Below, piece after piece: positions 21,813 to 35,047 of a DNA stretch of 64,000 nt. A program made the position numbers and the translations under genes. Source of the DNA: Gammaproteobacteria bacterium (lineage in GTDB: Bacteria > Pseudomonadota > Gammaproteobacteria > Pseudomonadales > Litorivicinaceae). How positions within the stretch are numbered: the first letter of the stretch is position 1; the number at the start of each line of letters is the position of its first letter. The DNA lies in the NCBI GenBank assembly GCA_024640985.1, contig JAHEDY010000006.1, positions 48,947 to 112,946 of the forward strand. The letters run 5' to 3'. Below the pieces are notes generated by a model that did no database searches, was not told the DNA's origin, and was given only the letters and a program-made list of their open reading frames with translations.

Positions 21813-23125
21813 AAAAATCGATCAGAGCGCATGCTGCAGAAGTGATTGATGCGCTCCAAAATCAGCAATCAAATCTCGATGCGCTGCTTCGGAAACATTC
21901 GGTTCACTTAAACCCAAATGACAAAAAACTTTTACAATCGATTTGTTATGGGATTTGTCGCGAATGGTTCCATTTAGAGGCCATCGAATCGCAACTATTG
22001 GATAAACCACTCAAAGCTCGGGATCAGATTCTCAGCGCCATCGTCCGCTGTGGCATTTTCGAGCTTGGCTGGATGGGTAGCAAAGAACATGCGGTGGTTT
22101 CCGAATATGTGGATGTCACAGTCACTGAGGGGCGCCCCTGGGCTCGAGGGCTAGTGAATGCTGTCTTACGACAATTCATCCGAAAAAAATCAGAGCTCAA
22201 AATGGAGCGGCACTCCGCACAGACACTCTGGAATCACCCGCAATGGCTGATTGATGCGATTCAACAAAGCTGGCCAGACCATTGGGAGCGGGTTCTCGTT
22301 GAGAATAATGTTCATCCTCCAATGACGTTGCGTGTCAATCGTCAAAAATTGGATCGAGATGCTTATATCGAGACACTAACAACACAAGGAATTGAGGCCG
22401 CTCCAGGCTCAGCACCTGATTCCGTGCGCTTGGCAAAACCAGTTCCCGTTCAATCTCTCGAGGGTTTTGCGGAAGGGTTTGTCAGTGTTCAGGATGAGTC
22501 GAGCCAATGGGCTTCGATCATTCTCCACCCGCAGGACCACGAGCGGATTCTTGATGCCTGCGCTGCCCCCGGCGGAAAAACCTGCCATTTGCTTGAGATG
22601 TCTGACTCTCAAGTCATTGCTCTGGATGTCAGTGAACAGCGGCTATCACGAATCAAAGAGAATCTGGTTCGGCTGGGTTTGCGCGCTGAACTGATCGCTG
22701 CCGATGCGTCACATACGGAGAGTTGGTGGGATCAGCACGAATTTGATGCGGTCTTACTCGACCTCCCTTGCTCCGCGACAGGGGTGATTCGACGACATCC
22801 AGATGTCAGACTGATGCGCTCGGAAACTTCATTACGATCATTAATTGGAATGCAAACCATGATCCTCGATGCGACTTGGGACACCTTAAAAATTGGCGGC
22901 CGATTGTTAGTGACTACATGCTCCATCTTGCCCCAAGAGAATCAACATCAAATTCGTAAGTTTTTGGAGCGTCATGGCGATGCGCATCTTACCACCATCA
23001 ATGGCGTACCCGGTCTCGACACCCTTTATGGAACCCAGCACCTTCCCACGCACGCCGGAGGAGATGGTTTCTTTTACGCGCTTCTGGTTAAATCAGAGCC
23101 CACGAATAACGGGGTGTCGGCTTGA
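21809..23125 (+). CDS. rsmB: 16S rRNA (cytosine-967-C5)-methyltransferase
   Basis: 438 residues from the GTG at 21809, which overlaps the fmt TGA and has GGAG ten bases upstream; the frame is open to 21773 but that part lies inside fmt. An N-terminal NusB-like RNA-binding domain (about 1-140) precedes the Rossmann methyltransferase: [10 protein letters not shown] (SAM), L-D-L-P-C-S-A-T-G and T-C-S-I-L-P-Q-E-N carrying the two Cys of the RNA m5C catalytic cycle. Confidence 0.96.
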   Translation: MKKSIRAHAAEVIDALQNQQSNLDALLRKHSVHLNPNDKKLLQSICYGICREWFHLEAIESQLLDKPLKARDQILSAIVRCGIFELGWMGSKEHAVVSEYVDVTVTEGRPWARGLVNAVLRQFIRKKSELKMERHSAQTLWNHPQWLIDAIQQSWPDHWERVLVENNVHPPMTLRVNRQKLDRDAYIETLTTQGIEAAPGSAPDSVRLAKPVPVQSLEGFAEGFVSVQDESSQWASIILHPQDHERILDACAAPGGKTCHLLEMSDSQVIALDVSEQRLSRIKENLVRLGLRAELIAADASHTESWWDQHEFDAVLLDLPCSATGVIRRHPDVRLMRSETSLRSLIGMQTMILDATWDTLKIGGRLLVTTCSILPQENQHQIRKFLERHGDAHLTTINGVPGLDTLYGTQHLPTHAGGDGFFYALLVKSEPTNNGVSA

Positions 23126-24513
23126 AAATCATTATCCTAGGCGCCGGACAGGTAGGAGCCACGCTGGCGGAAAATCTTGCTTCTGAAGCCAATGACATCA
23201 CCGTCGTGGATACGGATCGTTTTCGGTTGCGTGCACTACAAGATCGGCTAGATATTCGAACCATTCATGGGAACGCGTCTTACCCAGATATTCTCAAACA
23301 AGCCGGCGGTATTGATGCGGATATGCTGATCGCAGTCACAAACTCCGATGAGATCAATATGGTGGCATGCCAAATCAGTCATGCACTCTTCAGAACCCCG
23401 ACAAAAATTGCACGGGTTCGCTCTCCCGCTTATGACGGGGACGATGATGGAAAAACAAACCCGTTATTTGGAGGAAAAACCGCCTTCAATATTGATCAAA
23501 TCATTCGTCCAGAACAGTTAGTTACCGAGGCCATTTTCCGTTTAATCCAACAACCAGGCGCACTCCAAGTGATGGATTTTGCTGGTGGATTGGTTCAGCT
23601 TGTTGCCGTGAAAGCCTACTCAGATGGTGCCTTGGTCGGACGAGAGCTGAAAGATCTTCGCCAAGACCTTCCCAAAGTCGACACGCGTGTGGCTGCGATT
23701 TTTAGAAAAGATCGACCGATTCTGCCAAGGGGTGATACGGTCATCGAAGCTGATGATGAAGTCTTTTTCCTAGCAGCTCGAAAAGATATTCGGGCTGTCG
23801 TTTCTGAGCTGCAAAAACTTGAAAAACCCTATCGGCGAATCCTCATCGCCGGCGGAGGTAATATTGGAGCACGTCTTGCGACGTCAATTGAAAATCAATA
23901 CCGGGTCAAGTTGATTGAACGCGGCCAAGTGCGATGCAAAGAACTATCAGAAATGCTCAATAGGACGGTCGTTCTTCAAGGAGACGCATCGGATCAAGAT
24001 CTGCTTCTCGAAGAACGAATCGATGACGTAGATGTTTTCTGTGCCGTCACGAATAGTGATGAAGCGAATATTATGTCATCGATGCTCGCAAAAAAATTAG
24101 GCGCACGAAAAGTGATGACCCTGATCAACAACGCAGCGTATGTTGACCTTGTACAGGGTGGCCTTGTTGATATTGCTGTGAGCCCAGAGCAAGCCACGAT
24201 CGGGTCACTGCTGCAGTTAGTTCGCAGAGGCTCAATCCAAGCCGCTCACTCTCTCCGACGTGGCGCTGCAGAAGCCATCGAAGCCGTCGCTCATGGCGAT
24301 GAGCGATCCAGTCGAGTTGTCGGAAAAAAAATTGGCGATATTGCTTTGCCAGGTGGAGCAACTATTGGCGCGATCGTCCGAAACGATGAGGTTTTAATTG
24401 CCCATGATCACATCGAAATCGAACATCAAGATCATGTGATCATGTTCCTTACAGACAAGCGAAAAATTACCGACATTGAACGGTTATTTTCGGTCGCACC
24501 GACCTTCTTGTAA
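23122..24513 (+). CDS. trkA: Trk potassium uptake system, NAD-binding subunit
   Basis: 463 residues starting at a TTG that overlaps the rsmB stop (TTGA). Two RCK/TrkA-N Rossmann halves are visible, each with a glycine loop: I-I-L-G-A-G-Q-V-G at the start and [10 protein letters not shown] near residue 240. Each is followed by a TrkA-C-like beta-rich segment. Peripheral cytoplasmic protein that gates the TrkH channel in response to nucleotides. The gene for its partner TrkH begins at the last base of the trkA stop codon. Confidence 0.95.
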   Translation: MKIIILGAGQVGATLAENLASEANDITVVDTDRFRLRALQDRLDIRTIHGNASYPDILKQAGGIDADMLIAVTNSDEINMVACQISHALFRTPTKIARVRSPAYDGDDDGKTNPLFGGKTAFNIDQIIRPEQLVTEAIFRLIQQPGALQVMDFAGGLVQLVAVKAYSDGALVGRELKDLRQDLPKVDTRVAAIFRKDRPILPRGDTVIEADDEVFFLAARKDIRAVVSELQKLEKPYRRILIAGGGNIGARLATSIENQYRVKLIERGQVRCKELSEMLNRTVVLQGDASDQDLLLEERIDDVDVFCAVTNSDEANIMSSMLAKKLGARKVMTLINNAAYVDLVQGGLVDIAVSPEQATIGSLLQLVRRGSIQAAHSLRRGAAEAIEAVAHGDERSSRVVGKKIGDIALPGGATIGAIVRNDEVLIAHDHIEIEHQDHVIMFLTDKRKITDIERLFSVAPTFL

Positions 24514-25964
24514 TGACACATTTCGGCCCAACTCTTCGAATTCTTGGATTGCTACTGATGCTATTCAGTCTGACCATGCTGCCGCCTATTGGTATCAGTG
24601 TCATTTTCGAAGATGGACAGATTCCCCTGTTTGGAGCGGCAGCTGGTTTAGTTTTTGGAGCTGGGTTCATCAGTTGGCTTCCCGCTCGTCGGCAAAAGCG
24701 GGACCTTAGAATCCGTGACGGTTTCGTGATTACGGTCCTTTTCTGGCTGGTGCTGGGAAGTGCCGGTAGTGTGCCGTTAGCGCTCTCTGAACAACTCAAT
24801 TTAAGTATGACCGACGCGTTATTTGAATCCATTAGCGGACTGACCACAACTGGGGCGACAGTGATTGTGGGTCTTGATCATTTGCCAAAATCGGTTCTAT
24901 TTTATCGACAACAGTTGCAGTGGCTCGGCGGGATGGGGATCGTCGTTCTCGCGGTCGCGATTCTTCCGATGCTCGGTATTGGTGGAATGCAGTTATACCG
25001 AGCAGAGACACCCGGACCCGTCAAAGACGCCAAATTGTCACCTCGAATTGCCGAGACCGCGAAGGCACTTTGGTTAATCTATCTCTCGCTGACAGCTGCC
25101 TGCGCATTGGCGTATTGGATCTCAGGAATGGAGATATTTGACGCCATCTGTCATGCGTTTTCGACCATTGCGATCGGGGGCTTCTCGCCGTATGACGCAT
25201 CGATTGGTCATTTTAATAGCGTCTCAATCGAAACCGTTGCCATTGTCTTCATGGTAATTTCGGGAATGAATTTTTCGCTTCATTTCATCGCATGGCATAA
25301 CAATAGCCTCAAGCACTACCTGTATGATCCTGAATGGAGAACCTACCTTTTGTTCTTGTTTGGTTTGTCGCTTTTGATTTCGCTAGCCTTGATTGAGAAC
25401 GGGACTTACCCAGTCAACGAGGCATTCCGGAAGGGAATCTTTGAAGTGGTGTCGATTGCAACAACGACGGGGTTTACAACTGCTGATTATGCCAGCTGGC
25501 CGACGTTTATTCCGTTTTTGCTCTTAATGAGTGCGTTTATCGGTGCCTGCGCAGGTTCCACGGGTGGTGGAATTAAGATCATCCGCATGTTGCTGTTGTA
25601 CAAACAGGGATCTCGTGAAATCAAACGGCTGATTCATCCAAACGCGGTGATTCCGATCAAACTCGGAAGAAAACCGGTGGGGTCCCGCGTGATTGACGCC
25701 GTCTGGGGATTTCTTGCGGCCTATGTCCTGATTTTTGCTGTTTTAATGCTGGTTTGTATGGCGCTCGGTGAGGATCCAATTACCGCGTACTCAGCGGTGG
25801 GCGCATGTCTGAACAATTTAGGCCCTGGGTTAGGGGACGCCACGCTGAACTATTCCACACTGTCAGATGGGACCAAGTACGTCTTAAGCTTCGCTATGCT
25901 GTTGGGGCGACTTGAGCTCTTTACTCTTCTAGTGGTGTTATCCCCGTCGTTTTGGGAACATTAG
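24513..25964 (+). CDS. trkH: Trk potassium uptake system, membrane subunit
   Basis: 483 residues with about ten membrane segments and the fourfold pore-loop repeats of the SKT superfamily; filter-like segments are S-G-L-T-T-T-G-A-T, F-S-T-I-A-I-G-G-F, A-T-T-T-G-F-T-T-A and L-N-N-L-G-P-G-L-G. The glycines expected for K+ selectivity are present. Its start shares a base with the trkA stop (TAATG). The 3' end overlaps the convergent acyltransferase gene by 4 bases. Confidence 0.94.
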   Translation: MTHFGPTLRILGLLLMLFSLTMLPPIGISVIFEDGQIPLFGAAAGLVFGAGFISWLPARRQKRDLRIRDGFVITVLFWLVLGSAGSVPLALSEQLNLSMTDALFESISGLTTTGATVIVGLDHLPKSVLFYRQQLQWLGGMGIVVLAVAILPMLGIGGMQLYRAETPGPVKDAKLSPRIAETAKALWLIYLSLTAACALAYWISGMEIFDAICHAFSTIAIGGFSPYDASIGHFNSVSIETVAIVFMVISGMNFSLHFIAWHNNSLKHYLYDPEWRTYLLFLFGLSLLISLALIENGTYPVNEAFRKGIFEVVSIATTTGFTTADYASWPTFIPFLLLMSAFIGACAGSTGGGIKIIRMLLLYKQGSREIKRLIHPNAVIPIKLGRKPVGSRVIDAVWGFLAAYVLIFAVLMLVCMALGEDPITAYSAVGACLNNLGPGLGDATLNYSTLSDGTKYVLSFAMLLGRLELFTLLVVLSPSFWEH

Positions 25965-26821
25965 GGATAACGCAGAGAGCCGTCTGGGGCATTACGAAAG
26001 CGTCGATACTCCCATTGATATTGCTCTGGATACTCTCTCACTAGAGCTTCAATTTCTCGATTCATCATCGCTAGCCAATGGTCTTGATCATCGGCAATGG
26101 GATCGTTTAGTTTCTTCAGAACAACCTCATAGCCCTCTTGGGTCTTCAATGCGGCGCCAATAAAAACTCGTGCTTTGGTCGCCAAGGCCAATCGGTACGG
26201 CAACACCGGCGTAAGAACATCGTGCCCAAAAAATGACGCATAAGCGCCTTCGCCCTCCTTAGGGGCCTGATCAGGTAACACAATCGCGCATTCATTATTT
26301 TTTAGCCGCTTGAGCATCGCTTTGACGCCTGCGGTGGTCGCTGGAACTAAATGATTCCCGCCACGCTCTCGAGCGTGACGAACCAATTGTGAAATTTCAG
26401 GAACTCGTAGAGGCCTGAACATCGCGGTATAGAGGCGATACTGCGTTAACCAAAGACCAAATAATTCCCAATTGCCAAGATGAGGCAGAAGGATCAAGGT
26501 TGGCTGTCCATCAGATGTTTGTTGAAATTCGGAAAATCCGTGGACCGTCGTAACTCGATTGCGTGAATCTGCAACGGGCTTCACCCAGGTCGTCAGTAAA
26601 TCGAAAAACTTTTGTGAAAGCTCCTCAATCGAATCATTGCTCAGTTGATGCTGTTGATGTTTTAGCATCGAGGGATAAGCGAGCTGGATATTTTTTCGAG
26701 TAATGCGCGCAGATTGATTTGGAAAATAAATCAAGTAGAGACTGATCGCCTTGGCGAGCAGATGCTTTACAAAATTGGGCATTTGGCCAAGAAACCAAAC
26801 AAACCGCTGAATCAACTGCAC
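25961..26821 (-). CDS. Lipid A biosynthesis-type lauroyl/myristoyl acyltransferase (LpxL/HtrB family)
   Basis: 286 residues with an N-terminal hydrophobic anchor. Seen: the H-x4-E catalytic motif in L-P-H-L-G-N-W-E (His114, Glu119), a P-L-R-V-P-E segment and L-P-D-Q-A-P-K-E-G. Members transfer acyl chains to lipid A precursors at the inner leaflet. In Pseudomonas a small acyltransferase gene lies in the same region near gmhB, but this protein is of the LpxL type. It is divergent from glyQ, with 56 bases between the starts. Whether it prefers lipid A or another lipid cannot be told. Confidence 0.85.
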   Translation of the reverse strand: MQLIQRFVWFLGQMPNFVKHLLAKAISLYLIYFPNQSARITRKNIQLAYPSMLKHQQHQLSNDSIEELSQKFFDLLTTWVKPVADSRNRVTTVHGFSEFQQTSDGQPTLILLPHLGNWELFGLWLTQYRLYTAMFRPLRVPEISQLVRHARERGGNHLVPATTAGVKAMLKRLKNNECAIVLPDQAPKEGEGAYASFFGHDVLTPVLPYRLALATKARVFIGAALKTQEGYEVVLKKLNDPIADDQDHWLAMMNREIEALVREYPEQYQWEYRRFRNAPDGSLRYP

Positions 26822-26877
26822 AAATTTCTAACCCGTTAGCTATACTGTGCGCCTTTATCCTAGCTGACGGAACGACT

Positions 26878-27822
26878 ATGCCGACAACTGGCGCACCAGA
26901 TACTTCAACTTTCCAAGGACTGATCTTGGCCCTCCAACAATATTGGGCTGACCAAGGTTGCGTTATTTTACAACCGTATGACATGGAAGTGGGGGCTGGG
27001 ACTTTTCATCCGGCAACTTTCTTGCGTGCGATCGGCCCAGAACGTTGGAATGCGGCTTACGTTCAGCCTTCACGACGCCCAACCGATGGTCGCTATGGTG
27101 AAAATCCCAATCGTGGCCAACATTATTATCAATTCCAAGTTGTTATGAAGCCGAATCCCAAAAACCTCGTTGAGCTGTATTTTGGATCCTTAAGATATTT
27201 GGGAATCGATCCTGAAATTCATGATCTTCGACTCGTCGAGGATAATTGGGAATCGCCCACGCTTGGTGCCTGGGGCCTTGGCTGGGAAGTTTGGCTAAAT
27301 GGGATGGAAGTCACCCAGTTCACTTATTTTCAGCAAGTGGGCGGCCTTGAGTGCTACCCAGTGACGGGTGAGCTGACTTATGGGCTCGAACGAATCGCAA
27401 TGTACCTTCAAAATGTTGAATCAATGTTCGATCTTGTCTGGACGAAAACCGAAGGCTCTATCGTGACTTACGGGGACGTTTTTCTCCAAAATGAACAAGA
27501 AATGAGCGCTTATAATTTTGAACACGCCAATACTGACTGGCTTTTCAGTGGGTTTGCAGAAGCGGAAAAAGCGTGTGAAAAACTGTTGGATGCATCCTTA
27601 CCATTACCGGCTTACGAGCAAGTGTTGAAAGCGAGCCATACGTTTAATCTTCTGGATGCGCGTCACGCGATCAGTGTCACAGAACGACAACGATACATTC
27701 TCAAGGTGCGCAATCTGGCTCGGCAAGTCGCCAATTGTTATTTTGAATCACGAAAGCACGCCGGTTTTCCACTGGCAGACGATGCGCTCAGAGCAGAGTT
27801 CCTGAAGGGAGTCGAGGCATGA
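26878..27822 (+). CDS. glyQ: Glycyl-tRNA synthetase alpha subunit
   Basis: 314 residues, class II synthetase core. Seen: [43 protein letters not shown] and the [10 protein letters not shown] region, all diagnostic of the alpha2beta2 bacterial GlyRS. The stop overlaps the glyS start (ATGA). A TATACT at 26841-26846 in the short upstream gap could be its -10, but the matching -35 is poor. Confidence 0.97.
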   Translation: MPTTGAPDTSTFQGLILALQQYWADQGCVILQPYDMEVGAGTFHPATFLRAIGPERWNAAYVQPSRRPTDGRYGENPNRGQHYYQFQVVMKPNPKNLVELYFGSLRYLGIDPEIHDLRLVEDNWESPTLGAWGLGWEVWLNGMEVTQFTYFQQVGGLECYPVTGELTYGLERIAMYLQNVESMFDLVWTKTEGSIVTYGDVFLQNEQEMSAYNFEHANTDWLFSGFAEAEKACEKLLDASLPLPAYEQVLKASHTFNLLDARHAISVTERQRYILKVRNLARQVANCYFESRKHAGFPLADDALRAEFLKGVEA

Positions 27823-29879
27823 AGACACGGAAGTTTGTGTTTGAACTTGGGTGCGAAGAACTTCCGACCTCGGCCCTGCCATCCTTGAATCAACAATTTA
27901 ACGAGCTTTTCATAACGAAGCTCGACGATGCACGATTGAGATATGAGAGCCTCTCTGTGATTGCCGCGCCACGTCGTCTTGGGGTTTCGATCGAAGGGTT
28001 AGCCGAATACTCGGAAGACAAGCCCTTCGAACGTCGTGGTCCTGCAGCGTCGGCTGCCTTTCAGGAGGGTGAGCCGAGCAAAGCACTGCTCGGATTCTGT
28101 CGAGGTCTCGGGATCATGCCTGATGACACCGAGCTGGTAGAGACAGACAAAGGTCAGTGGGTGGTTTACCGAGGCGTTGAGGCAGGTCGGTGTGCTTCGG
28201 AAATCCTGCCAGAAGTGTGTGCCTCTGTTGTTGGAAGTTTAACCCTTTCAAAACCGATGCGTTGGGGTAACGGGCGTGAGGAATTTCCGAGACCTGTGCA
28301 TTGGATTCTCGCCATGATCGACGATCAGGTGGTTCCGATGACGCTTTTTGGATTGACTAGCAGCAACCAAACCTTCGGTCATCGTTTCATGGCACCTGAT
28401 ATCATGACGATCGATCATGCCGGTCAGTATCATCAACAACTCACGAATGCCTACGTAATTGCTGATTTTGAACAGAGAAAGCGTGCCACCTGGGACACAA
28501 TTGAGCAGTCAGCCCGACAGCATCGAGTGACTGTAGAGCTCGACGAGAGTTTACTCACGGAAGTCAATTGCCTCGTTGAATGGCCTGTTGCGCTCTGTGG
28601 GGAATTCGAAGAACGATTTTTAGAAGTCCCTGACATTGCGCTGATTGCTGCGATGAAAGGACATCAAAAATATTTCCATACTCGAGACGCTTCAGGTGTT
28701 TTGTCGAACCGATTCATTACGGTGTCTAACATCGAAAGTAAGGATCCTGAGCAGGTAATTGCCGGAAATCAGCGAGTCATTAGAGCCCGATTGTCTGATG
28801 CGAAGTTCTTTTTTGATCTCGATAAAAAGGAAACTCTTGCAGCTCGCCGTCCGCGCTTAGACACCATTATGTTCCATCCAAAACTTGGTTCATTGGGCGC
28901 AAAAACCGAACGCGTTCAAGCCCTCGGTTCCAAAATAGCCCAAGCCGTTGGCGCAGATTCGGCACTCATTCAGCGAGCAACAACGCTGTCTCGCTGTGAT
29001 TTGGTAACCGAAATGGTCCTGGAATTTGATGAACTGCAGGGCCAGATGGGAACGATCTATGCCGCTTTAGATGGTGAGCCAAGCGAAGTCGCTCAGGCGA
29101 TCGAGGGCTTGTATCAACCAGCCGGGGCCTCTGATCAGGTTCCAAATAACCTGTATGGAACCCTTCTGGCAATCACTGATCGGCTAGATACCCTGGCGGG
29201 ATTGTTTGCGATTAATCAACCGCCGACCGGCAGCAAAGATCCATTTGCCCTTCGTCGGGCAGCCATTGGGGTCTTAAGGCTCAATGAATTCCCAGCGCTA
29301 CGGCTCGATCTGACCGCGTGGATTACCGACGCATTTGCCGCACAACCTGAAGCTGGGTCACCGGCTCAGTTGGACGCATTGGTTCAATTCATCAAGGACC
29401 GCGAACGAGTTCGCCTCACCGATAAGGGGTATAGGCATGACATGGTTGTCGCAGTACAAGAAACCAACGGACTCGCAACAGGTAAAACCGAAGATCGGGT
29501 AAAAGCATTGATCGCCCAAAGTGAGACGGAAGAGTTTGCGACCTTGGTATCCACGAATAAACGCGTCGCTAATCTGCTCAAGGATCATCCCGAGATACAA
29601 GGGGCTGTCGATACTGCGTTATTCGAAGATCCTTCAGAGGCGGCGGTTTATGACATGGTGAGACAGGTCAGTGACATCGTTGATTTAGCCGTTTCACGTG
29701 AAACATACGCCGACGCCATGGAAAGTCTATTAACCATGAAACCAGCGACCGACGCATTTTTTGACAACGTCATGATTCACTGTGAGCAAGAAGCGGTCCG
29801 GGCCAATCGACTGCGGCTTTGCCAACATGTCAAGAATGCCTACAGCAAACTGGCTGATTTCAGCCTGATTCAGCAATAA
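27819..29879 (+). CDS. glyS: Glycyl-tRNA synthetase beta subunit
   Basis: 686 residues, the tRNA-binding subunit. Seen: F-E-L-G-C-E-E-L-P near the N-terminus, [15 protein letters not shown] and [10 protein letters not shown] (HD-like domain), with a C-terminal anticodon-binding helical domain. Length is typical (about 690). Coupled to glyQ by overlap. The codons for V-S-R-E-T near residue 627 contain a parS-like palindrome. Confidence 0.97.
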   Translation: MKTRKFVFELGCEELPTSALPSLNQQFNELFITKLDDARLRYESLSVIAAPRRLGVSIEGLAEYSEDKPFERRGPAASAAFQEGEPSKALLGFCRGLGIMPDDTELVETDKGQWVVYRGVEAGRCASEILPEVCASVVGSLTLSKPMRWGNGREEFPRPVHWILAMIDDQVVPMTLFGLTSSNQTFGHRFMAPDIMTIDHAGQYHQQLTNAYVIADFEQRKRATWDTIEQSARQHRVTVELDESLLTEVNCLVEWPVALCGEFEERFLEVPDIALIAAMKGHQKYFHTRDASGVLSNRFITVSNIESKDPEQVIAGNQRVIRARLSDAKFFFDLDKKETLAARRPRLDTIMFHPKLGSLGAKTERVQALGSKIAQAVGADSALIQRATTLSRCDLVTEMVLEFDELQGQMGTIYAALDGEPSEVAQAIEGLYQPAGASDQVPNNLYGTLLAITDRLDTLAGLFAINQPPTGSKDPFALRRAAIGVLRLNEFPALRLDLTAWITDAFAAQPEAGSPAQLDALVQFIKDRERVRLTDKGYRHDMVVAVQETNGLATGKTEDRVKALIAQSETEEFATLVSTNKRVANLLKDHPEIQGAVDTALFEDPSEAAVYDMVRQVSDIVDLAVSRETYADAMESLLTMKPATDAFFDNVMIHCEQEAVRANRLRLCQHVKNAYSKLADFSLIQQ
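29690..29705. other. parS centromere site (one mismatch, first base)
   Basis: CGTTTCACGTGAAACA differs from the ParB consensus TGTTTCACGTGAAACA only at the outermost base, and the 14-base core is a perfect palindrome. It lies inside glyS, about 660 bases from the perfect site in gmhB. Confidence 0.8.
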
Positions 29880-29881
29880 CA

Positions 29882-30418
29882 ATGCCCACGATTATCCTGG
29901 ATCGCGACGGCGTCATTAATCATGATTCAGATCAGTACGTTAAGTCTCCATCGGAATGGGTGGCCATCGACGGTGCGACTGAGGCGATTGCTCAACTGAA
30001 TCACGCCGGTTACCGAATCGCAATCGCGACCAATCAAAGTGGCCTTGGCCGAGGCCTGTTCGACCTACAGACGTTAACTGACATTCACCGAAAAATGACT
30101 CACGCGATTCAAAGCGCCGGCGGGCACGTCGATATGATCGTATTCTGCCCACATCAACCCGCGGACGACTGCGAGTGCCGAAAACCGAAACCGGGACTTC
30201 TCCACGCAATTAACCAAGAGATCCCGCTGAATCCTGACACAGACTGGATGGTAGGAGATACGGCGAAGGATTTGACCGCAGCCCAGCGCATGGGGATCCG
30301 TGCGGCGTTGGTTGAAACCGGGAAGGGGGAAAGAGAACTCGCCAACGGACTTGTTTCACGTGAAACAAGCCCCGTCTTCGCGGATCTTAAAAGTTTCGTT
30401 AGCTGGCTTCTTGACTAG
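29882..30418 (+). CDS. gmhB: D-glycero-beta-D-manno-heptose-1,7-bisphosphate 7-phosphatase
   Basis: 178 residues, HAD fold. Motif I is I-L-D-R-D-G-V-I-N (Asp7, Asp9), with S-P-S-E-W, A-T-N-Q-S-G (motif II), the zinc-binding loop C-P-H-x6-C-x-C, K-P-x-P-G-L-L and V-G-D-T-A-K-D (motif IV). The zinc loop separates GmhB from histidinol phosphatases. It makes the heptose precursor for LPS inner core. It follows glyS by 2 bases and converges on gyrB, 6 bases away. A perfect parS lies in its C-terminal codons. Confidence 0.92.
   Translation: MPTIILDRDGVINHDSDQYVKSPSEWVAIDGATEAIAQLNHAGYRIAIATNQSGLGRGLFDLQTLTDIHRKMTHAIQSAGGHVDMIVFCPHQPADDCECRKPKPGLLHAINQEIPLNPDTDWMVGDTAKDLTAAQRMGIRAALVETGKGERELANGLVSRETSPVFADLKSFVSWLLD
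30352..30367. other. parS centromere site (perfect consensus)
   Basis: TGTTTCACGTGAAACA, a perfect 16-base palindrome identical to the conserved bacterial ParB-binding site, lies inside the 3' part of gmhB where it encodes V-S-R-E-T. Confidence 0.93.
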
Positions 30419-30422
30419 CGCC

Positions 30423-32845
<2,423 letters not shown>

Positions 32846-32854
32846 TTAATTTCC

Positions 32855-33931
32855 TTACTTAGACGCAATTCTTCCGTGTTTCACGTGAAACACTTCGGCA
32901 ACGCGCGCCTGGCCTTCGCTCAGCCCGACACGGTCGACCGTAATTCCGGTAGCCAACACTTGCGCACCGCTACCAACAACAATTTCCCAAACCCGACCCA
33001 AAAAACGATGATCGAGCTCGGCTCCGGGATCATCTAAACACAACACCGGCGCAATTCCTCGTTTCGTTGACGCTTGAAGTTGCGCCAAGACCAAGGCCAA
33101 ATTACTCACTTTCAGCTGGCCTCGACTCAACGTATCTCCGGCCTTCGCCCCATCGCGAACCAACTCAAAGTCAGCACGATGCGGACCCGATAATGTCGAC
33201 CGCGCCCGAATGTCTCTGGCCCGTTGACCCTCAAGAGTGCTTGTTAAATCGCCATCACCCCAGCCATTCCTGTAAACCAGCTCAAGCTCAATCCCAAGCT
33301 CCATTTCCACCAACAGCTCGTCGAACACCGGCCTAACATCAGCAACGAATTCCCTCCGCCACCGATCAATCTCCTCACCGTGCAGCCCGATTTGCTGCTC
33401 CCACGGCGCCAGATCCGAGCCATTGAGTATACCACTACGCAACAGACTATTGCGCTGTAACAAGGCTCGCCTCAGCGCATTAAAGCTTTGTCCATTTCCA
33501 CCCGACCAATGAAAGGCACCCCAGTCCATAAACCGACGACGATCACCGGGGCTCCCAGTGATCACATCCACAGAATGAGGGGTCATTTGCAAAACCGGCA
33601 GTAGACGGCTCAGCGACACTTGATTTTTTGCCGCGGCTCCATCTAATCGCAGCTTTCTCTCGTCGTCGCGATTCACCTGCACCGCCAGACGATGCTCCTG
33701 ATGTTGCCCTTGAATCCGCCCAAAGACCGTTAAGCTTGGTTGATCCAACGCAATAATCGACTTAATTCGTGAGGTTGCGAAACTGCGCCCCAGGGACAAA
33801 ATCGACACCGCCTCCAAGACAGATGTTTTCCCTGCGCCATTTTCACCCACCCAAAGATTGACTGAGGGCCCGAGTGACAACGACGTCTCTGCGAGCCCCC
33901 TCAAATGGTGAATATGGAGATTGGTGATCAC
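32855..33931 (-). CDS. recF: DNA replication and repair protein RecF
   Basis: 358 residues, SMC-like ATPase. Walker A G-E-N-G-A-G-K-T-S lies near residue 30, the signature S-R-G-Q-L-K is in the last third, and the Walker B-like L-C-L-D-D-P-G-A-E-L-D follows. Loads RecA at gaps with RecOR. It starts at the base after the dnaN stop. Its C-terminal codons (F-H-V-K-H) contain a perfect parS site. Confidence 0.96.
   Translation of the reverse strand: MITNLHIHHLRGLAETSLSLGPSVNLWVGENGAGKTSVLEAVSILSLGRSFATSRIKSIIALDQPSLTVFGRIQGQHQEHRLAVQVNRDDERKLRLDGAAAKNQVSLSRLLPVLQMTPHSVDVITGSPGDRRRFMDWGAFHWSGGNGQSFNALRRALLQRNSLLRSGILNGSDLAPWEQQIGLHGEEIDRWRREFVADVRPVFDELLVEMELGIELELVYRNGWGDGDLTSTLEGQRARDIRARSTLSGPHRADFELVRDGAKAGDTLSRGQLKVSNLALVLAQLQASTKRGIAPVLCLDDPGAELDHRFLGRVWEIVVGSGAQVLATGITVDRVGLSEGQARVAEVFHVKHGRIASK
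32877..32892. other. parS centromere site (perfect consensus)
   Basis: TGTTTCACGTGAAACA, identical to the ParB consensus, lies inside the 3' end of recF and encodes F-H-V-K-H. It is the site closest to dnaA, about 3.6 kb from the dnaA/rpmH gap. Confidence 0.93.
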
Positions 33932-35038
33932 TTAGAGCCGCATGGGCATCACAACGTAGCGTCCCGTATCATCACCAACCCCCAACAATAGCGCGCTTCG
34001 GTTACTGTCACCAAACCGAAGCTCCACCATCTCAGTTTCAATGGTTGCTAGCACGTCCAACAAGTAGCTCACGTTAAATCCAATCTCAAAACCATCCTGG
34101 CCAACAAATTCGACTTCTAGCGATTCTTGCGCTTCTTCTTGCTCTGCGTTGTTGGCCATCACATCAATCTGCCCCTGAGACAGGCGTAAACGCACTCCTC
34201 GGTATTGCTCACTCGATAAGATCGATGCACGCAATAATACTTCCCGTAATCGTTTCCTGTCTGCGCGAACGACATGATCGCCTCCCTGAGGAACGACTCG
34301 CTCATAGTCAGGGAAACGACCATCAATCAGAACACTTGTGAAAACAAAGGTTGGACCTGACACCCGAAAATGACTCGTGGAAAAAGCCAAATCTAACGTT
34401 TCGTCAGCACTATTCGCCAGCCTCGCCAACTCAAGAACCGCTTTCCTTGGAACAATCAGCGAGCTCGGTTCGGCAGACATTCCCTCAAGTGCTGTTTGAT
34501 ACAAACTCAACCGATGCCCATCGGTAGCGACCGTACGGAATTCGCCGCCGCCAATCGAAAACAACATGCCATTCAGGTAATACCGGACATCCTGCTGCGC
34601 CATCGCAAACTGGGTTTTACTAATGGCGTCTTGAAGCGGACCCTTCGCTAACGAAACGGAAGTCAACTCACCACGAATCTCAAGTCTCGGATAATCAGCC
34701 GCCGGCAACGTTGCAAGCTTGAACCTCGACCGTCCAGACGAGAGCAGCATTTGTGCGCCATCTTGCTTAAACTGAACCACAGATCCCTCAGGAAGTGCTT
34801 TTGCAAGGTCGACTAGCTTTTTCCCTGGGACGGTCACTGCGCCACCAGATGCCACCTCGACAAGCTCCATATTGGTGGAAATCTCGGTATCCAAGTCTGT
34901 CCCTGTCAGCACAGCCCCTGTCGCATCGACCTCAATCAACACATTAGCCAAAATCGCCATTGTTTGTTTACGCTCGACCACGGATGCCGCAGTCTGAGCT
35001 TTCTCGAGCAACTGTTCGCGAGAAACCGAAAATTCCAT
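33932..35038 (-). CDS. dnaN: DNA polymerase III sliding clamp (beta subunit)
   Basis: 368 residues from the ATG at 35036-35038. An ATG two codons upstream (35044) is in frame, but the AAGGA Shine-Dalgarno directly abuts it and is correctly spaced (6 bases) for the inner one, which begins M-E-F-S-V. Three repeated clamp domains can be traced, with E-F-S-V-S-R-E-Q-L, A-T-D-G-H-R-L-S and the C-terminal Y-V-V-M-P-M-R-L. Ring dimer that tethers Pol III. It starts 9 bases after dnaA. Confidence 0.97.
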   Translation of the reverse strand: MEFSVSREQLLEKAQTAASVVERKQTMAILANVLIEVDATGAVLTGTDLDTEISTNMELVEVASGGAVTVPGKKLVDLAKALPEGSVVQFKQDGAQMLLSSGRSRFKLATLPAADYPRLEIRGELTSVSLAKGPLQDAISKTQFAMAQQDVRYYLNGMLFSIGGGEFRTVATDGHRLSLYQTALEGMSAEPSSLIVPRKAVLELARLANSADETLDLAFSTSHFRVSGPTFVFTSVLIDGRFPDYERVVPQGGDHVVRADRKRLREVLLRASILSSEQYRGVRLRLSQGQIDVMANNAEQEEAQESLEVEFVGQDGFEIGFNVSYLLDVLATIETEMVELRFGDSNRSALLLGVGDDTGRYVVMPMRL

Positions 35039-35047
35039 GGTCATTCC